64,000 bases of DNA from Sweltsa coloradensis (GCA_024449915.1 JAMZAV010000163.1:1-64000), one strand, 5' to 3'. Positions 1-10,042 are shown, counted from the first letter of the stretch. Program-made: numbers and translations. The notes: a model not told the origin generated them from the letters alone.

Positions 1-710
1 TCGTGAATGCTGTCAAGTGCCTAGTCGGTGCACAGACGCGTTTCTTCTGTGGAATGCCTGTCAAGTGCCATGTTGCAAGAGGTTGGCAGTGAGTCGGAGA
101 GCGTTAGCGGAATTTTTTAGCAAGATTGCAGGAACGCCGTCTGGGCCCGCTGCGGTATTAGCCTTGGTCCCGCGGAGAAGCTTTTTTATGTCGGCGGGCA
201 AGCAAGTCAGTTCGCTCATGGTGGGCTGCTCTAAAAGCTGGGTGGCTGGCGCGTTTCCCTGGTGGACAGGGAAAATGTTGTCTGCCCGCGAAAAATTGCT
301 TTGGAATGCCTCACTGAAACAGGCTGCCACCTCCTTGGGGTCTGACACGGTTCTTCCCCCTACCTTGAAACTCGCTGCATCGTTCGGAATAGTTGCCTTG
401 GAATTAATGTAGCGCCAAAAGAACTTTCTGCTGTCTGCACCTCGCCCAAGTCCCCACATCCAGTTGTCCTTGGCCGTCCGGAGGGCCACCTGTGTTGATC
501 TTCTCGCAGCAAGATAGGCCTCTCTTGCGTCAGGCAAATTGGTTTCCCGCCATCGGGCGAACAGTCTGTCCCGGATGACGATCATCTTTTTTATGTTCTT
601 GCTTAGCCAAGGGAGGAGTCGGCGCGTGTTTCCCCCTACTCTCCTTTTCGGAACGTGCTCTTCTGCGCACTCGAAGACGATACGCTTCCAGTTTTCCCAC
701 GCTTCGTTAG
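1..710 (-). mobile_element. Non-LTR retrotransposon (Jockey/CR1-type) fragment
   Basis: The minus strand encodes the stretch between the endonuclease and the reverse transcriptase of a non-LTR retrotransposon, then the start of the RT. Visible landmarks are a Trp/Arg-rich linker (LPWLSKNIKKMI, then KFFWRYINSK), a PKEVAACFSEAF segment and the RT entry motif with KANTAAGPDGVPAILLK. This order is typical of Jockey, CR1 and related LINEs. The fragment is cut by the window start, and its upstream edge joins Penelope-like sequence abruptly at about 710. The frame stops at 61-63; just beyond it a short segment containing GGCACTTGACAG occurs twice, so the terminal 70 bases are rearranged. The element is dead as seen here. 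Confidence 0.8.
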
Positions 711-801
711 GAGCTGCAGCTAGGGCCTTATTCTCAAAATCTATCACGAATAAGTTGGCAATAGTTGGTGATAGCGGCGAGCCCATTGGAGCTCCCTCCA
801 C
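61..801 (-). pseudogene. Chimeric open frame: Penelope RT fused to LINE
   Basis: One uninterrupted frame of 246 codons starts in a Penelope-like reverse transcriptase (MEGAPMGSPLSPTIANLF, RT motif B) and after about 30 residues passes without a stop into LINE linker and RT sequence (from EAWENWKRIVFE). The junction is near 710. The same Penelope segment in the plus-strand copy continues instead with KPSSWIRYVDD, so the break point is visible by comparison. It is most likely an accidental fusion from insertion or template switching. Nothing shows it is expressed, and motif C of the Penelope RT is missing. Confidence 0.7.
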
Positions 802-1128
802 TTGCTTGATAAAACTTAGTTTTCATAAATAAAGTATGTAGAAGACATGCAATGCCTTGCTAACCTCATGATGTCCTTCGGTATGCCATAGCTTTCTTCA
901 ATAGTAACAAGGGCCTCCTTCACAGTCACAGGTATGTTGGTAAATAGGGAAACCACATCAAAACTAACCAATATGTCCCCAGGGCGAACCTTCCATTCTT
1001 TGATCAGGTGGATCAGGTGAGAGGAGTTTTTCACATAGGACGCAGCATCCTCCGAGTAAATTTGGAACCTCTTAGCGACATATCTGGCCAGAGCTTGTGT
1101 GGGTGAGCCTACTGCGCTCACTATGCGT
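711..1128 (-). mobile_element. Penelope-like element, truncated minus-strand copy
   Basis: This is an inverted copy of the RT region that lies in plus orientation at about 1833-2250. It encodes IVSAVGSPTQALARYVAK, the RT motif A block SFDVVSLFTNIP, and motif B GAPMGSPLSP. It keeps a Leu codon (RLARHC) where the plus copy has a TAA stop, so it helps to recognise the break in the other copy. It has its own damage: a small insertion (IPVTVKEAL) and a frame change near 815. It lacks the N-terminal domain, motif C and the endonuclease. Confidence 0.85.
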
Positions 1129-1205
1129 CCATTTGCTTCTGTCAAAAACCATACACTTCTTGTTGTTTTTATAATATTGACCGGTTAACTACAGAGAGAG
1201 CGGTA

Positions 1206-3313
1206 ATGGATGCGGCTACCATAACTGAGAGACAAATGATGAAAATCAATGCTCTACAACGTGTACAGAAACCAATAGGGAGGAAATTAGATCCTTCACA
1301 TGTCGTTCATAATTTATCTGATTGCCCGATTGATGAAGTTACCACTGCAGTGTTAGCTTAGGGTTTCAATTTTTCGGTGGCCCCCAGTCATATGCCGGTG
1401 GAAGACATCATATGTGGAGTAGAATCTACTGTTATGGGTTTTCCAGATGAGGAAGCAGAGCAGGTGCGGCAAGATGTTGCGAAGGTCCTCCGTAAGGCCA
1501 AGCCTCCCACTAGGAATATCCCAGCCTCTGAGCTACGTGCTCTTAAGGAGTTGAAGGAAAATACTAGCATCATAGTTCTGCCAGCAGATAAGGGGAATGC
1601 CACCGTCATACTCAACAGCTCTGATTATAAGGACAAGATGCTAGCCCTACTTGAAGATAAGGCATATAAAGCTACCCCAGAGATCCGACTACTTACCTAG
1701 AAAAGACAACTAGGAGCCTTATACTTTCCTCTAATATTGACCCTGAAGCACAGAAATTTCTCATTCCTAGGGAGAAGTCCTCTCGTATTCCAAAACTGTA
1801 TGGGTTGCCCAAAATCCACAAACCCGGAGCCATAGTGAGCGCAGTAGGGTCACCCACACAAGCTCTGGCCAGATATGTCGCTAAGAGGTTCCAACCTTAC
1901 TCGGAGGATGCTGCGTCCTATGTGAAAAACTCCTCTCACCTGATCCAGCTGATCAAAGAATGGAAGGTTCGCCCTGGGGACATATTGGTTAGTTTTGATG
2001 TGGTTTCCCTATTTACCAACATACCTGTGAAGGAGGCCCTTGTTACTATTGAAGAAAGCTATGGCATACCGAAGGACATCATGAAGTAAGCAAGGCATTG
2101 CATGTCTTCTACATACTTTATTTATGAAAACAAGTTTTATAAGCAAGTGGAGGGAGCTCCAATGGGCTCGCCGCTATCACCAGCTATTGCCAACTTATTC
2201 ATGAGAGATTTTGAGAATAAGGCCCTAGCTGCAGCTCCTAACAAACCATCTTCTTGGATACGATATGTGGACGACGTCTATGCTATTTGGCCCCATGGTG
2301 TGAACAAGTTGAATAAATTTCTTGACTATCTAAATAGTATCCATTCGAATATTCAGTTCACCATGGAAGTAGAATCCAACGACTCACTTGCTTTTCTCGA
2401 TGTATTGATAATAAAGAATGTTGATGGCAGTTTGGGACACACAGTCTATAGAAAACCCACCCACACCAACCGGTATCTGAATGCTGCTTCCTACCACCGT
2501 CCTTCACAGTTATTTTCAGTGGTTAACACTCTAGTCACCCGGTCCAGGAACCTTACTGACAAATCTCACTCAAGAGAGGAATTTGACAAGCTCCGTGAAG
2601 CTCTATCACTCAATGGTTACTTGGACCGAGACATAACCAGAGCGTTTAAACGTGAACTGAAGAAATCTAAGGATGATACTGAGGACAAGGAGAAACCACG
2701 GTCAAAAGCTTTTCTTCCGTATGTCAAGGGTACTACAGACGTCATAGGTAGAATCCTCAATCGTAAGAACATCGAAACCATTTTCTTCACTGACGGAAAA
2801 ATCTGCTCCTTTTTGAGAAGTGCTAAGGACTCTGTTCATCTGGAAGAAAGAGGGGTTTATGAGGTTCCCTGTGGCGACTGCGATCAAACGTACATAGGCC
2901 AAACAGGCAGACGCATAGCAGTGAGGATAAATGAACACTCTAATGCTGTGAAAACAGGTGACAAGAAATCAGCCCTGGCTCAACATGCTAAAGCTTACTC
3001 GCATGTGATAGATTTTGACAAAACAAAAACTATTTGCCCTGTACAACAGCTCAAGCCACGTATTATCCGTGAATCTGTGGAAATTGAGAAACGACCGAAT
3101 AACATGAACAAAAGAGATGATAGCCAGAGCCTCCCTCTTGCTTGGAAACCTGCACTCATGCCTCGAAATGTAGTCCGTAGACCTATTCAGCCAAATCCCT
3201 CAGAGGTGGTGCAAATTTCAGATTCCATAATTCTAAGCACAAATAACATTTCAAAAGACAACCAATCAGGCCCTATGACAAGAAGCCGGACTAAAAAGGT
3301 TTCACTCCAGTAA
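1206..3313 (+). pseudogene. PLE polyprotein: RT plus GIY-YIG endonuclease, broken
   Basis: The frame runs from ATG 1206 to the stop at 3311-3313, about 700 codons. In order it shows an N-terminal domain with VLPADKGNATVIL; PKIHKPG at about 1806; RT motif A with SFDVVSLFTNIP; motif B GAPMGSPLSP; motif C RYVDDVYAIW, the catalytic YVDD; FLDVLI just after; and the nuclease core GVYEVPCGDCDQTYIG with the following QTGRR. Breaks are an in-frame TAG at 1359-1361, a one-base frameshift near 1676-1684, and a TAA at 2087-2089 where the inverted copy has TTA. A few residues also seem lost between KIHKPG and IVSAVG, where relatives usually carry more. The enzyme residues are intact, so decay is recent or mild. 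Confidence 0.85.
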
Positions 3314-3348
3314 GCTGTGTTATTTTGTTTCTCAATTGCCACCATCCG

Positions 3349-3440
3349 TATATTTTTTCGATATGACATCGCCGCCCCGCACCTTTTCACGATATGACCT
3401 CGCCTCCCCGCACTTATTTTCTATACAACCTCGCTGACCC
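3349..3440 (+). repeat. Three degenerate ~31-bp repeats in the PLE 3' region
   Basis: Three successive units of roughly 31 bp share the pattern TTTT-CGATATGAC-CTCGCC-CCCCGCAC and sit directly upstream of the TATA-like box. They could be promoter-proximal elements of the Penelope terminal region. This is read by eye and function is not known. Confidence 0.6.
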
Positions 3441-3457
3441 GCACCTTCAGCCGAGGC

Positions 3458-3466
3458 TATATAAGG
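3458..3466 (+). promoter_or_regulatory. TATA-like box in PLE terminal region
   Basis: TATATAAGG lies in an otherwise GC-rich stretch after the coding region of the Penelope-like element. Penelope terminal repeats (pLTRs) are known to carry the promoter, so a box here is sensible if the element is arranged as partial tandem copies. No transcription start can be seen. Confidence 0.45.
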
Positions 3467-3533
3467 CGGGCGCTGCGTGCTTGCCAACCACTGTGACTCC
3501 AACCTCCGTAGAGCAACAGTCAACCTTGAAAAT

Positions 3534-3562
3534 GTCTGACGTAGTACAGACGAAACGTCGGT
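3534..3562 (+). ncRNA. Hammerhead-ribozyme-like motif, PLE 1
   Basis: CTGACG is followed by a short hairpin arm and ACGAAACGTCGG. This is the order of a hammerhead core (CUGANGA, stem II, GAAA, two-base stem III, GUH cleavage triplet). Penelope-like elements are known to encode minimal hammerheads. Here position 9 of the core is T instead of A and stem I is not clear, so this copy is probably inactive. Confidence 0.4.
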
Positions 3563-3667
3563 GGACGCCCAGGTTCTGCCCTGGTTCATCTTATTTTCGA
3601 CGCGTTTTTACCCAAGATCCTTGTTTTTTTCCCCATATATATATGTTTTTGGATATTTTCGTGGCCG

Positions 3668-4205
3668 ATATGAATTAATGAACTAGGTTTTTCGATTATA
3701 ATGCCACGTTTATTTACATTAGGCCAACGTTTCGATGAAATTTCACTCATCTTCTTCAGGGCCAATACAACTTAATATATAAAAAACGAAAACTACATTA
3801 CATTGATAAATACAGAACAAAACTGGGAAAACAAAATACAACAAAATATAAACAATAGAAATCACTGCACATATGGCGAATTAAAACAACTCAAAGAATC
3901 ACTGCAAAGCTTGACGTTGCAAAGAAAGAAGAAAGTCACTACATGTCCGTCTTATTGCTTTTCGTCATGGATCTTGTCACTCTGACTGTCGATGTATTTA
4001 CTTGCAACAGATCATCTGCAGGAACTAACTGGGGCGTTGGTTGTTGGTCCATTGGTTTCACAGCCAATCTATGTGGCTGTACATGTATCCCTGAAATTGC
4101 AGGTTTCCACGTTACAGATAAACGTTGGCTATCTTGCTGTTTATTTAGACTGTGAGCTCGTTTATTAATCTCAATGGCTTCACGTAACATTCTAGGAAGA
4201 AACTC
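3668..4205 (-). mobile_element. Second PLE family, 3' end, minus orientation
   Basis: The minus strand encodes the C-terminal tail of a GIY-YIG Penelope-like protein (LREAIEINKRAHSLNKQQ, then DSQRLSVTWKPAI) ending at a TAG at 3939-3941. It is recognisably related to the tail of the first element (IRESVEIEKR...DSQSLPLAWKPAL) but clearly another family. The non-coding 3' part runs to about 3668 and includes a hammerhead-like motif at 3724-3760. The copy is 5'-truncated at about 4205, where it meets an inverted copy of its own 3' end. Confidence 0.75.
3724..3760 (-). ncRNA. Hammerhead-like motif, PLE 2, minus copy
   Basis: On the minus strand CTGAAGA is followed by a stem (GATGA paired with TCATC) and CGAAACGTTGGCC. 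The core matches CUGANGA and GAAA. GGCC before the core and GGCC after GUU can pair as stem I. The stem III of only two base pairs resembles dimer-active hammerheads such as that of newt satellite DNA. Confidence 0.5.
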
Positions 4206-4207
4206 CT

Positions 4208-4640
4208 CAACGGCGGCAGTGATACATGTACAGCCACATAGATTGGCTGTGAAACCAATGGACCAACAACCAACGCCCCAGTTAGTTCCTGCAGATGATC
4301 TGTTGCAAGTAAATACATCGACAGTCAGAGTGACAAGATCCATGACGAAAAGCAATAAGACGGACGTGAAGTGACTTTCTTCTTTCTTTGCAACGTCAAG
4401 CTTTGCAGTGATTCTTTGAGTTGTTTTAATTCGCCATATGTGCAGTGATTTCTATTGTTTATATTTTGTTGTATTTTGTTTTCCCAGTTTTGTTCTGTAT
4501 TTATCAATGTAATGTAGTTTTCGTTTTTTATATATTAAGTTGTATTGGCCCTGAAGAAGATGTGTGAAATTTCATCGAAACGTTGGCCTAATGTAAATAA
4601 ACGTGGCATTATAACCGAAAAACCTAGTTCATTAATATAT
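4208..4640 (+). mobile_element. Second PLE family, 3' end, plus orientation
   Basis: Near-identical inverted copy of 3668-4090. It encodes only the last ~55 residues of the protein, ending ...VRVTRSMTKSNKTD and a stop at 4372-4374, then the non-coding 3' region down to a short (TA)n run at about 4637-4647. The two arms face each other head to head over a ~115-base spacer that belongs only to the minus-strand copy. Penelope elements often form such partial inverted arrays. Confidence 0.75.
4547..4590 (+). ncRNA. Hammerhead-like motif, PLE 2, plus copy
   Basis: Same motif as on the inverted arm: GGCC, CTGAAGA, stem II closed by GATG and CATC, GAAAC, GTT, GGCC. One arm differs from the other by a few bases in the loop side of stem II. 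Predicted cleavage would fall after GUU. Activity is untested. Confidence 0.5.
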
Positions 4641-4972
4641 ATATATAGCATAGCAAGCCCGTTTCCCGTTTACGCGCGGCAAATTACAAGAGACAGCCTC
4701 ATAGAGTGACTAACAACAGGCTAGTGACAACTACCGCGCTCTATGGCAGGCGTAGCGCACCGCAACATATCGCAGTACATTAATTCTACGCTGGAGTACG
4801 CTAGCGGTTGCCTAAAAAATACTACACCCATAGTAACTGTTCATAGCCCACTATTTTCCAATAATAATACCCACCATACGGTACTCATTTTACCAGGTCT
4901 GATACTAAAATTGAACAATTAAGCCCGTCTCACGTTTACAATATTATAATAATAAGCCCCATATTTAATAAA
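4641..4972. other. Unassigned spacer
   Basis: About 330 bases with a short (TA)n run at the left edge and no open frame or recognisable repeat. Short phrases such as AAGCCCGT followed by CACGTTTA or CCGTTTA recur on both sides, so it may be decayed transposon sequence. Confidence 0.4.
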
Positions 4973-5928
4973 CTAGGAAAACGCTCAGTTGGACGCGTTG
5001 TTGAGCGAGCACCGGTACGTGCAACACGACCCGAGTACGACATTCCCATAATGTTACATACCAATAAGTCTTTTAGGTCTTGACCGATTTAGCTGAAAAT
5101 TTGTAAAATAGGAGAGAATGGATAAAATCCACCGCCATCTAGAGGACCTTGACATCATTTCTTTGGGAAAACTATTTTACTCTTGATTTCTTCTAGGTGG
5201 CAGTACATAGTGACCAGAATTCTTGTGCGACTTTTCGTTGCCATGGTAACGTTACTTTTGTTAAAATGTAATTGCTATCTACACTACTTATCGGATCAAA
5301 ATAAAATTAACATATTCGTGACCGGACGGTCATTCTAAATGATTTGGCTACCTCAGATTTTGTCGCCGTTTAGTTTAAAAAAAAAACTTTAGATTAACTT
5401 TAATGTAACTTTATAACTTTTTGAACGATTTTGCCACAAAACTAATGGCATTTAATCGGGAACGAAACTTGCGGATGGTCAAAATTTCAACTCGATCCGA
5501 GCCTCCGTTTGACCGCTATCATGAGCCAAAAAAGCTGTGCGACTTTCCGTTGCCATGGTAACGGGACTTTGTTATAATGTAATTTCCATCTACACTACTT
5601 ATCGGATCAAAATAAAAATAACATATTCGTGATCGGACGGACATTCTGAATGATTTGGCCACCTCAGATTTTGTCGCAGTTTAGTTTAAAAAAAAAACTT
5701 TCGATTAACTTTAATGTAACTTTTTAACTTTTTGAACGATTTTGCCACAAAACTATACAGCAACCCGCCTAGGTGGTATGTACATGTGTGCAAAATTTCA
5801 GGTCGATCAGAGAAACGGTGCGACCTGTATCGAAGCAGTAACAGAAAAAAAAAACAAACAAACAAACAAAAAAAAAACAGACATTCGAGCCATAAGAGTC
5901 AAGTGGAGACGCTCGCTTCGCTCGCTCA
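4973..5928 (-). mobile_element. HINE-type element, family C
   Basis: Read on the minus strand it begins TGAGCGAGCGAAGCG, has an (ACAA)/(A)-rich microsatellite near that end, two ~310-bp internal direct repeats (start near 5220 and 5530, sharing TTGCCATGGTAACG and TTATCGGATCAAAATAAA), then GCTCGCTCAA as inverted repeat of the start, and ends with the hairpin AACGC-GTCCAACTGA-GCGTT and CTAG. Both flanks place a T at the junction. This matches the layout of Helentron-associated interspersed elements, which are non-autonomous. No protein is encoded. Confidence 0.65.
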
Positions 5929-6035
5929 ATTACCAGTTTCAATTAAATTTTTACTCCACACTCTTTAAATTAAAATTAAAAGCCCTTCTTCTAAATAAAG
6001 CTTAGAAAAATAATTTCAATCGATCATTTCATAAT

Positions 6036-6696
6036 TGGATGAGCGTAGCGAGCGAAGCGAAGATTCCATTTCACTACACTGGAGAAAAAAATCCGGAATG
6101 TTTTTTTTTTTTTTTTTTTTCTTTCTTTCTTTCTTTCTTTCTGTATTTTTGTGTGTTTGTTAACACGATTCCGGCTAAACCGATACTCCGATTGCAATGA
6201 AATTTTATGGAGACCTTCGAAATCTCTGAACTTAGAACTGCCACGTTTTTGAGCGCAATCAGGAAATTTTTTCACATAAAAAACGCAATTTTACGATTTT
6301 TTTTTCGATTTTTAAAAAATTTCTTCGACTTATAACACCTACATGCTTTATCCGATTGTAATGATTTTTTCACAGAACCTTAATTTTATGAATTAAGATA
6401 TTCGTGTGAAATTTGAGCGCAATCGAATAATTATTTCTTATGCAAATTGCAATTTTACGATTTTTTCTTTTTAAAAAATTACGATTAATTAAAACAATTA
6501 AGTTAATTTTTTATTTTATTTAATTTAAATTATAAAAATAAGGTTAATTTTTTATATAATTTAATTTAATTAAAAAAAATCTTCGACTTAGTAATGATTT
6601 TTTCACAGAACAACAGAAAATCCGCGTAACACATGGCATCTCAATGCACCATATACGCTCATCCAACAACGCGGCGGGACTTAAGCGTTTTCCTAG
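6036..6696 (+). mobile_element. HINE-type element, family A, type-1 tail
   Basis: Starts TGGATGAGCGTAGCGAG directly after a T, followed by a poly(T)/(TTTC)n tract, a segment with ATTCCGGCTAAACCGATAC, ~150-bp internal repeats (key phrase ACATGCTTTATCCGATTG), the inverted subterminal repeat GCTCATCCAA, and the 3' hairpin AACGC...GCGTT with TTCCTAG before a T. No coding capacity. Movement would depend on a Helentron protein supplied elsewhere. Confidence 0.7.
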
Positions 6697-7017
6697 TTTA
6701 ACTACTTGTATGCCCACTTCTTTCAAAACCTCTTTTCCCTTCACTTAGGCAGTTTAAAAAAACTATAATATACACTTCCTTCAGCCTACATCTATCTCCC
6801 ACGACAAATAAAATTGTACGTCATTACAGTTTGATATAAAAAATGTATTACCATAGAGAATTGATTCTTCAACACTTCTACTTGGTTTGTTAATGCATTT
6901 TGTTTTTCCTATTTTGTATTATGTGTGTGTATTTGTTATTATTTTGTTGTACCATAACTGCCATGTACAATGTTGTCCCATATGTGCAATGTACGTATCA
7001 GTGGACTGCAATTTTTT

Positions 7018-7056
7018 ATTTATTTTTATTTATTTATTTATTTATTTATTTAACGT
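7018..7056 (+). repeat. (TTTA)n microsatellite
   Basis: About nine TTTA units just upstream of the next HINE element. Confidence 0.8.
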
Positions 7057-7075
7057 CTATCCTATTCAGTTATAA

Positions 7076-7860
7076 CTAGGAAAACGCTTAAGTCCCGCCG
7101 CGTTGTTGGATGAGCGTAATTGGTGCATTGAGCTGCCATGTGTGATGCGGATTTTCTGTTGTTCTGTGAAAAAATCATTACTAAGTTGAAGATTTTTTAA
7201 AAATTAAATTAAATTTAAAAAAAATTAACTTTAATTTTAATTTTTTTTAATTATTCGTAATTTTTAAAAAGGAAAAAATCGCAATATTGAAACTTTCATA
7301 AGAAATAATTATTCGATTGCGCACAAATTTAACACGAATATGTTAATTAATTAAATAAAGGTTCTATAAAAAAATCATTACAAAAGGATAAAGCATGTAG
7401 GTGTTATAAGTCCCTGTAGCTGTTACGAACTGTAACTGTTTTAAAAAAGAAAAAAACCGTAAAATTTCAATATTCATGAGAAATAAAGTTTCGATTGTGC
7501 TCAAATTTCACACGAATATCTTAATTCATAAAAATAAGGTTCTGTGAAAAAATCATTAAAATCGATTAAAGCATATAGGTGTTATAAGTCAAAGAAATTT
7601 TTTTTAAATCGAAAACAATCGTAACATTGCGATTTTCATGAGAAATAATTTTTCGATTGCGCTCAAAACGTGGCAGTTCTAAGTTCAGAGATTTCGAAGG
7701 TCTGCATGAAATTTCATCGCAATTGGAGTATCGGCTTAGCCGGAATCGTGTTAACAAACACACAAAAATACAGAAAAAAAAGAAAGAAAAAAAAACATTC
7801 CGGATTTTTTTCTCCAGTGTAGTGAAATGGAATCTTCGCTTCGCTCGCTACGCTCATCCA
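7076..7860 (-). mobile_element. HINE-type element, family A, type-1 tail
   Basis: Minus-strand copy of the family at 6036-6696. It is longer because it keeps more ~150-bp internal repeat units. Its ends are CTAGGAAAACGC (tail hairpin, reversed) and CGCTACGCTCATCCA. The bases outside both ends are consistent with insertion between two T residues. It lies 380 bp from the first copy in opposite orientation. Confidence 0.7.
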
Positions 7861-7986
7861 AAAACTGATTTACAAAGGTGGACAACTAAATAAAACTAAT
7901 TACATAGATGCAGATACAACAATGAACTAATTAAAAAAAAAATAATAGTAATATCACAACAATGCATTAAAACACAACAATTTTGA

Positions 7987-8457
7987 GCCGCTTCGCAAAC
8001 GCTTTTTTTAGTCGCGTTGATGGATGAGCTTTTTTAAGTTTTTAGTATGCGTGGGATCTCCCTACTTCTTCAAGCTCCATTGCAAAATCATTTTTGTTAA
8101 ATTAGGATAATTTTTATAAATTAGTACTAATTGCTATGGTAATTAGAATATCAAATATCTGTAGACCCGAAGATTGCTTTATGAACGCATTATAGGTGAT
8201 TGTTGTCAAGTTTCAATAGTTACTTGTCAATTATTGTTATTCACCTTAAAAAACTCATAATAAAATCTTATTTCTATGGATTCTGGCTAACTTTTTCAAC
8301 TTTTTCTTTCAAAAGGTACTACATCACCATAACCTTAATGTCCATGTAAAATATGAACGTTGTAGCCACAACCGTTTGGTCAGACCGTCAAAATCGGCCC
8401 TAATTTTTTTGGGGGTCACTGGGTCAGTGAAATTGAAGTCTTTGCTTCGCTCATCCA
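7987..8457 (-). mobile_element. HINE-type element, family B, type-2 tail
   Basis: Different body from family A but the same architecture. The minus strand begins TGGATGAGCGAAGC and ends with AGCTCATCCA, then AACGC...GCGTTTGCGAAGCGGC. The body carries TCACTG/TCAGTGAAATTGAAG and the phrase AATATGAACGTTGTAGCC. It is shorter than other family B copies because internal repeats are missing. Confidence 0.65.
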
Positions 8458-8519
8458 ATTAATAAAAAGGATATTAAAATTAAATTATTTGTTAATGAAT
8501 CAAATATAAAAAAGTGGTG

Positions 8520-8660
8520 TGAAAAAAAGAAAGAAATAGAGAAAAAAAAAAAAAAAAAAAAACGAAACGAAACGAAAGGAAAAAAGAAAAGAAAAGAAAA
8601 GGAATGGGAAAAAAAAGAAGAGAGAAAGAAAGAAAGAAAAAAAATCATTAAAAAAGAAAA
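8520..8660 (+). repeat. Purine-rich low-complexity tract
   Basis: A mixed (A)n, (GAAA)n and (CGAAA)n run with almost no pyrimidine. It lies in what should be the intron after the last visible carbonic anhydrase exon and gives only a spurious Phe/Ser-rich frame on the minus strand. Confidence 0.8.
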
Positions 8661-8709
8661 ACGGAAAAAATGATTTATAATTTTTTTAATGTATAATAAA
8701 ATATACTGT

Positions 8710-8822
8710 CCACCTGTTTCTTGGAGATGGGCACTAGTGCTGACACGACTGTCCACACGACTGTCTCACCTGTTTCTTGGAGATGGGCACTAGTGCCGAC
8801 ACGACTGTCCACACGACTGTCT
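8710..8822 (-). repeat. 56-bp tandem duplication across an exon-intron border
   Basis: Two nearly identical 56-bp units (one C/T difference) cover the last ~53 bases of the carbonic anhydrase exon together with its splice donor. Both copies offer CAG followed by GTG. The exon-proximal donor keeps the frame. Reading into the second unit gives a stop after about eleven codons. The unit length is not a multiple of three. Confidence 0.85.
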
Positions 8823-8994
8823 CGGTGCAGTCCGGAGTGGTGAGCGATCCCAGGTACCGGTAGAACATGGAGAGGTCGCTGGGCAGCAGCTGCTGCGGGG
8901 CGAGGTCTATCTTGACCGGCACATTCAGTTTGTTGTCCACCTTTGCCAGGCCGTCGATCAGCGGCTGCAGGTCCTTATTGTCCTGGTCTGATTC
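8770..8994 (-). CDS. Alpha-carbonic anhydrase, C-terminal core exon
   Basis: This 225-bp exon (75 codons, phase 0 at both ends) starts after a CCCTAG acceptor and ends at CAG before GTGAGA. It encodes ESDQDNKDLQPLIDGL, then NVPVKIDLAPQQLLP, and the carbonic anhydrase signature YRYLGSLTTPDCTETVVW. In family numbering SLTTP holds Leu198 and Thr199, the residues that close the substrate pocket and orient the zinc-bound hydroxide. The Cys after TTPD can pair with the Cys in the first exon, as in secreted and membrane-anchored isoforms. The final ~45 residues expected after SKKQ were not found downstream; a HINE cluster and PLEs occupy that side. Confidence 0.88.
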
Positions 8995-9433
8995 CTAGGG
9001 CAGAAATACGTGGTCGTATACATATGAGTAATGCCTACTTGAATACGAACGTTACTGGTAACTTCATGCCTTCACGAAGGACTGTTATTAGGGGGTGGTC
9101 GGTTAGAGACCTTCCACCGATAATGTCGTGTAAGGTTCTAAGGCCTACCAGTCAACATTATGCCGGGATCTAGTGCAATCATCTAACCCTGGCACTGTTC
9201 CCTACAACTGTTCTTACTAGGGTTATTGAACTGAAGTGAAGAGTACAGATTTTCTGGTGTTGTGAGACCAACTATTACGAAAATTGTGACCTGATTGAAA
9301 TATGCATTCAACACTCTAAGATGGTTTAGCTGCGTGCTAAGTTTTTTGTCAACAATGTGACCACAGTAGAGATGGAAGTTGCCATAACTCCCTCTAGGTA
9401 GGCCTACCTGTATGGTAGTGTATCTCAACTCAC

Positions 9434-9539
9434 CTTGAAGAGAATCCCTATGACAGCCACTCCCTGGTCTTCTTGCAACGCCTCTGCAATCCTGGCGTAC
9501 TGCTTGCCGTAGTGCACTAGGTGCATCTCAAGGGGGTAC
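9434..9539 (-). CDS. Alpha-carbonic anhydrase, third visible exon
   Basis: The 106-bp exon follows the acceptor CCCCCAG and ends TTCAAG before GTGAGT. Joined to the previous exon it reads R-YPLEMHLVHYGKQYARI and then GVAVIGILFK. The first His of HLVHY is the third zinc ligand (His119 in the usual numbering). The upstream exon ends in AG and this one supplies G, making Arg; the exon ends in phase 0 and so fits the next exon exactly. Confidence 0.9.
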
Positions 9540-9921
9540 CTGGGGGCATTAAGAGTATAGCAATCACTTCACAAGTACTGACACGACTTTTAAACATGCG
9601 TGGTTTAAACTAAAAGAAATTCTTCTATGACAATGACATGGAAGCCATTTTGAGCCAAACGATATCTCCAAGTGTATAGACTGGAGTGGACGATCGTTTT
9701 CTAAGTTTGTTACTGGAATTTTATTTCCTTATCAGAAATTTTAACGTTATTTCGGTTGAAATTCTCATCGAAATGCCTTATCAGTCAAGAGTAGCTTGTA
9801 CAATTAAAAAGTTTTAAATTCAAATCATATTGAAATAAATACCATATTGGTCAGGACACAGACATTGTAGGATGTCGAAGGTCGCACGAGATCTTTGTTT
9901 ACACAAGTAATGTGTCCTTAC

Positions 9922-10042
9922 CTCTTTCCTCTTATGGTGTGCTCGGCTCCCCAGTGGAAGTGAATCTGCGACAAGTAGTACACTCCTAGTAGACCTGCCC
10001 CGGACAACACGTAGGTTCCTGGTTTCGGGACGTCCACTTGAA
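9922..10042 (-). CDS. Alpha-carbonic anhydrase, zinc-binding exon
   Basis: The 121-bp exon lies between acceptor TTAACAG and donor GTAAGG. It encodes VQVDVPKPGTYVLSGAG and then the family signature QIHFHWGAEHTIRGK. The two His of HFHW are zinc ligands 94 and 96, and the Glu-His of AEHT is the conserved pair at 106-107. Carbonic anhydrases hydrate CO2 to bicarbonate and a proton. With the exon before it the join reads NNGHT-V-QVD, as in many animal isoforms, which confirms the unusual GC donor there. Confidence 0.92.

Larger units (their letters stand above)
1195..3640 (+). mobile_element. Penelope-like element (PLE), near full length
   Basis: This is a retroelement of the Penelope order with N-terminal region, reverse transcriptase and C-terminal GIY-YIG endonuclease in the expected order, followed by a non-coding 3' part with a TATA-like box and a hammerhead-like motif. 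Such elements copy their RNA into DNA at a nick made by the GIY-YIG nuclease. The 5' limit is put near 1195, just before the first in-frame ATG at 1206. The 3' limit is uncertain and the next PLE sequence begins near 3668. The copy is inactive: its frame is broken three times. Confidence 0.85.

Noticed and set aside
3943..4155. Forward and reverse frames with nearly the same protein start
   Set aside because: An effect of the inverted PLE 3' ends; only the C-terminal PLE frames are meaningful.
6024..6275. Basic Lys-rich frames found in several places (also 7657, 17700, 19356)
   Set aside because: They come from the same HINE family A body with poly(T)/(TTTC)n and recur with each copy.
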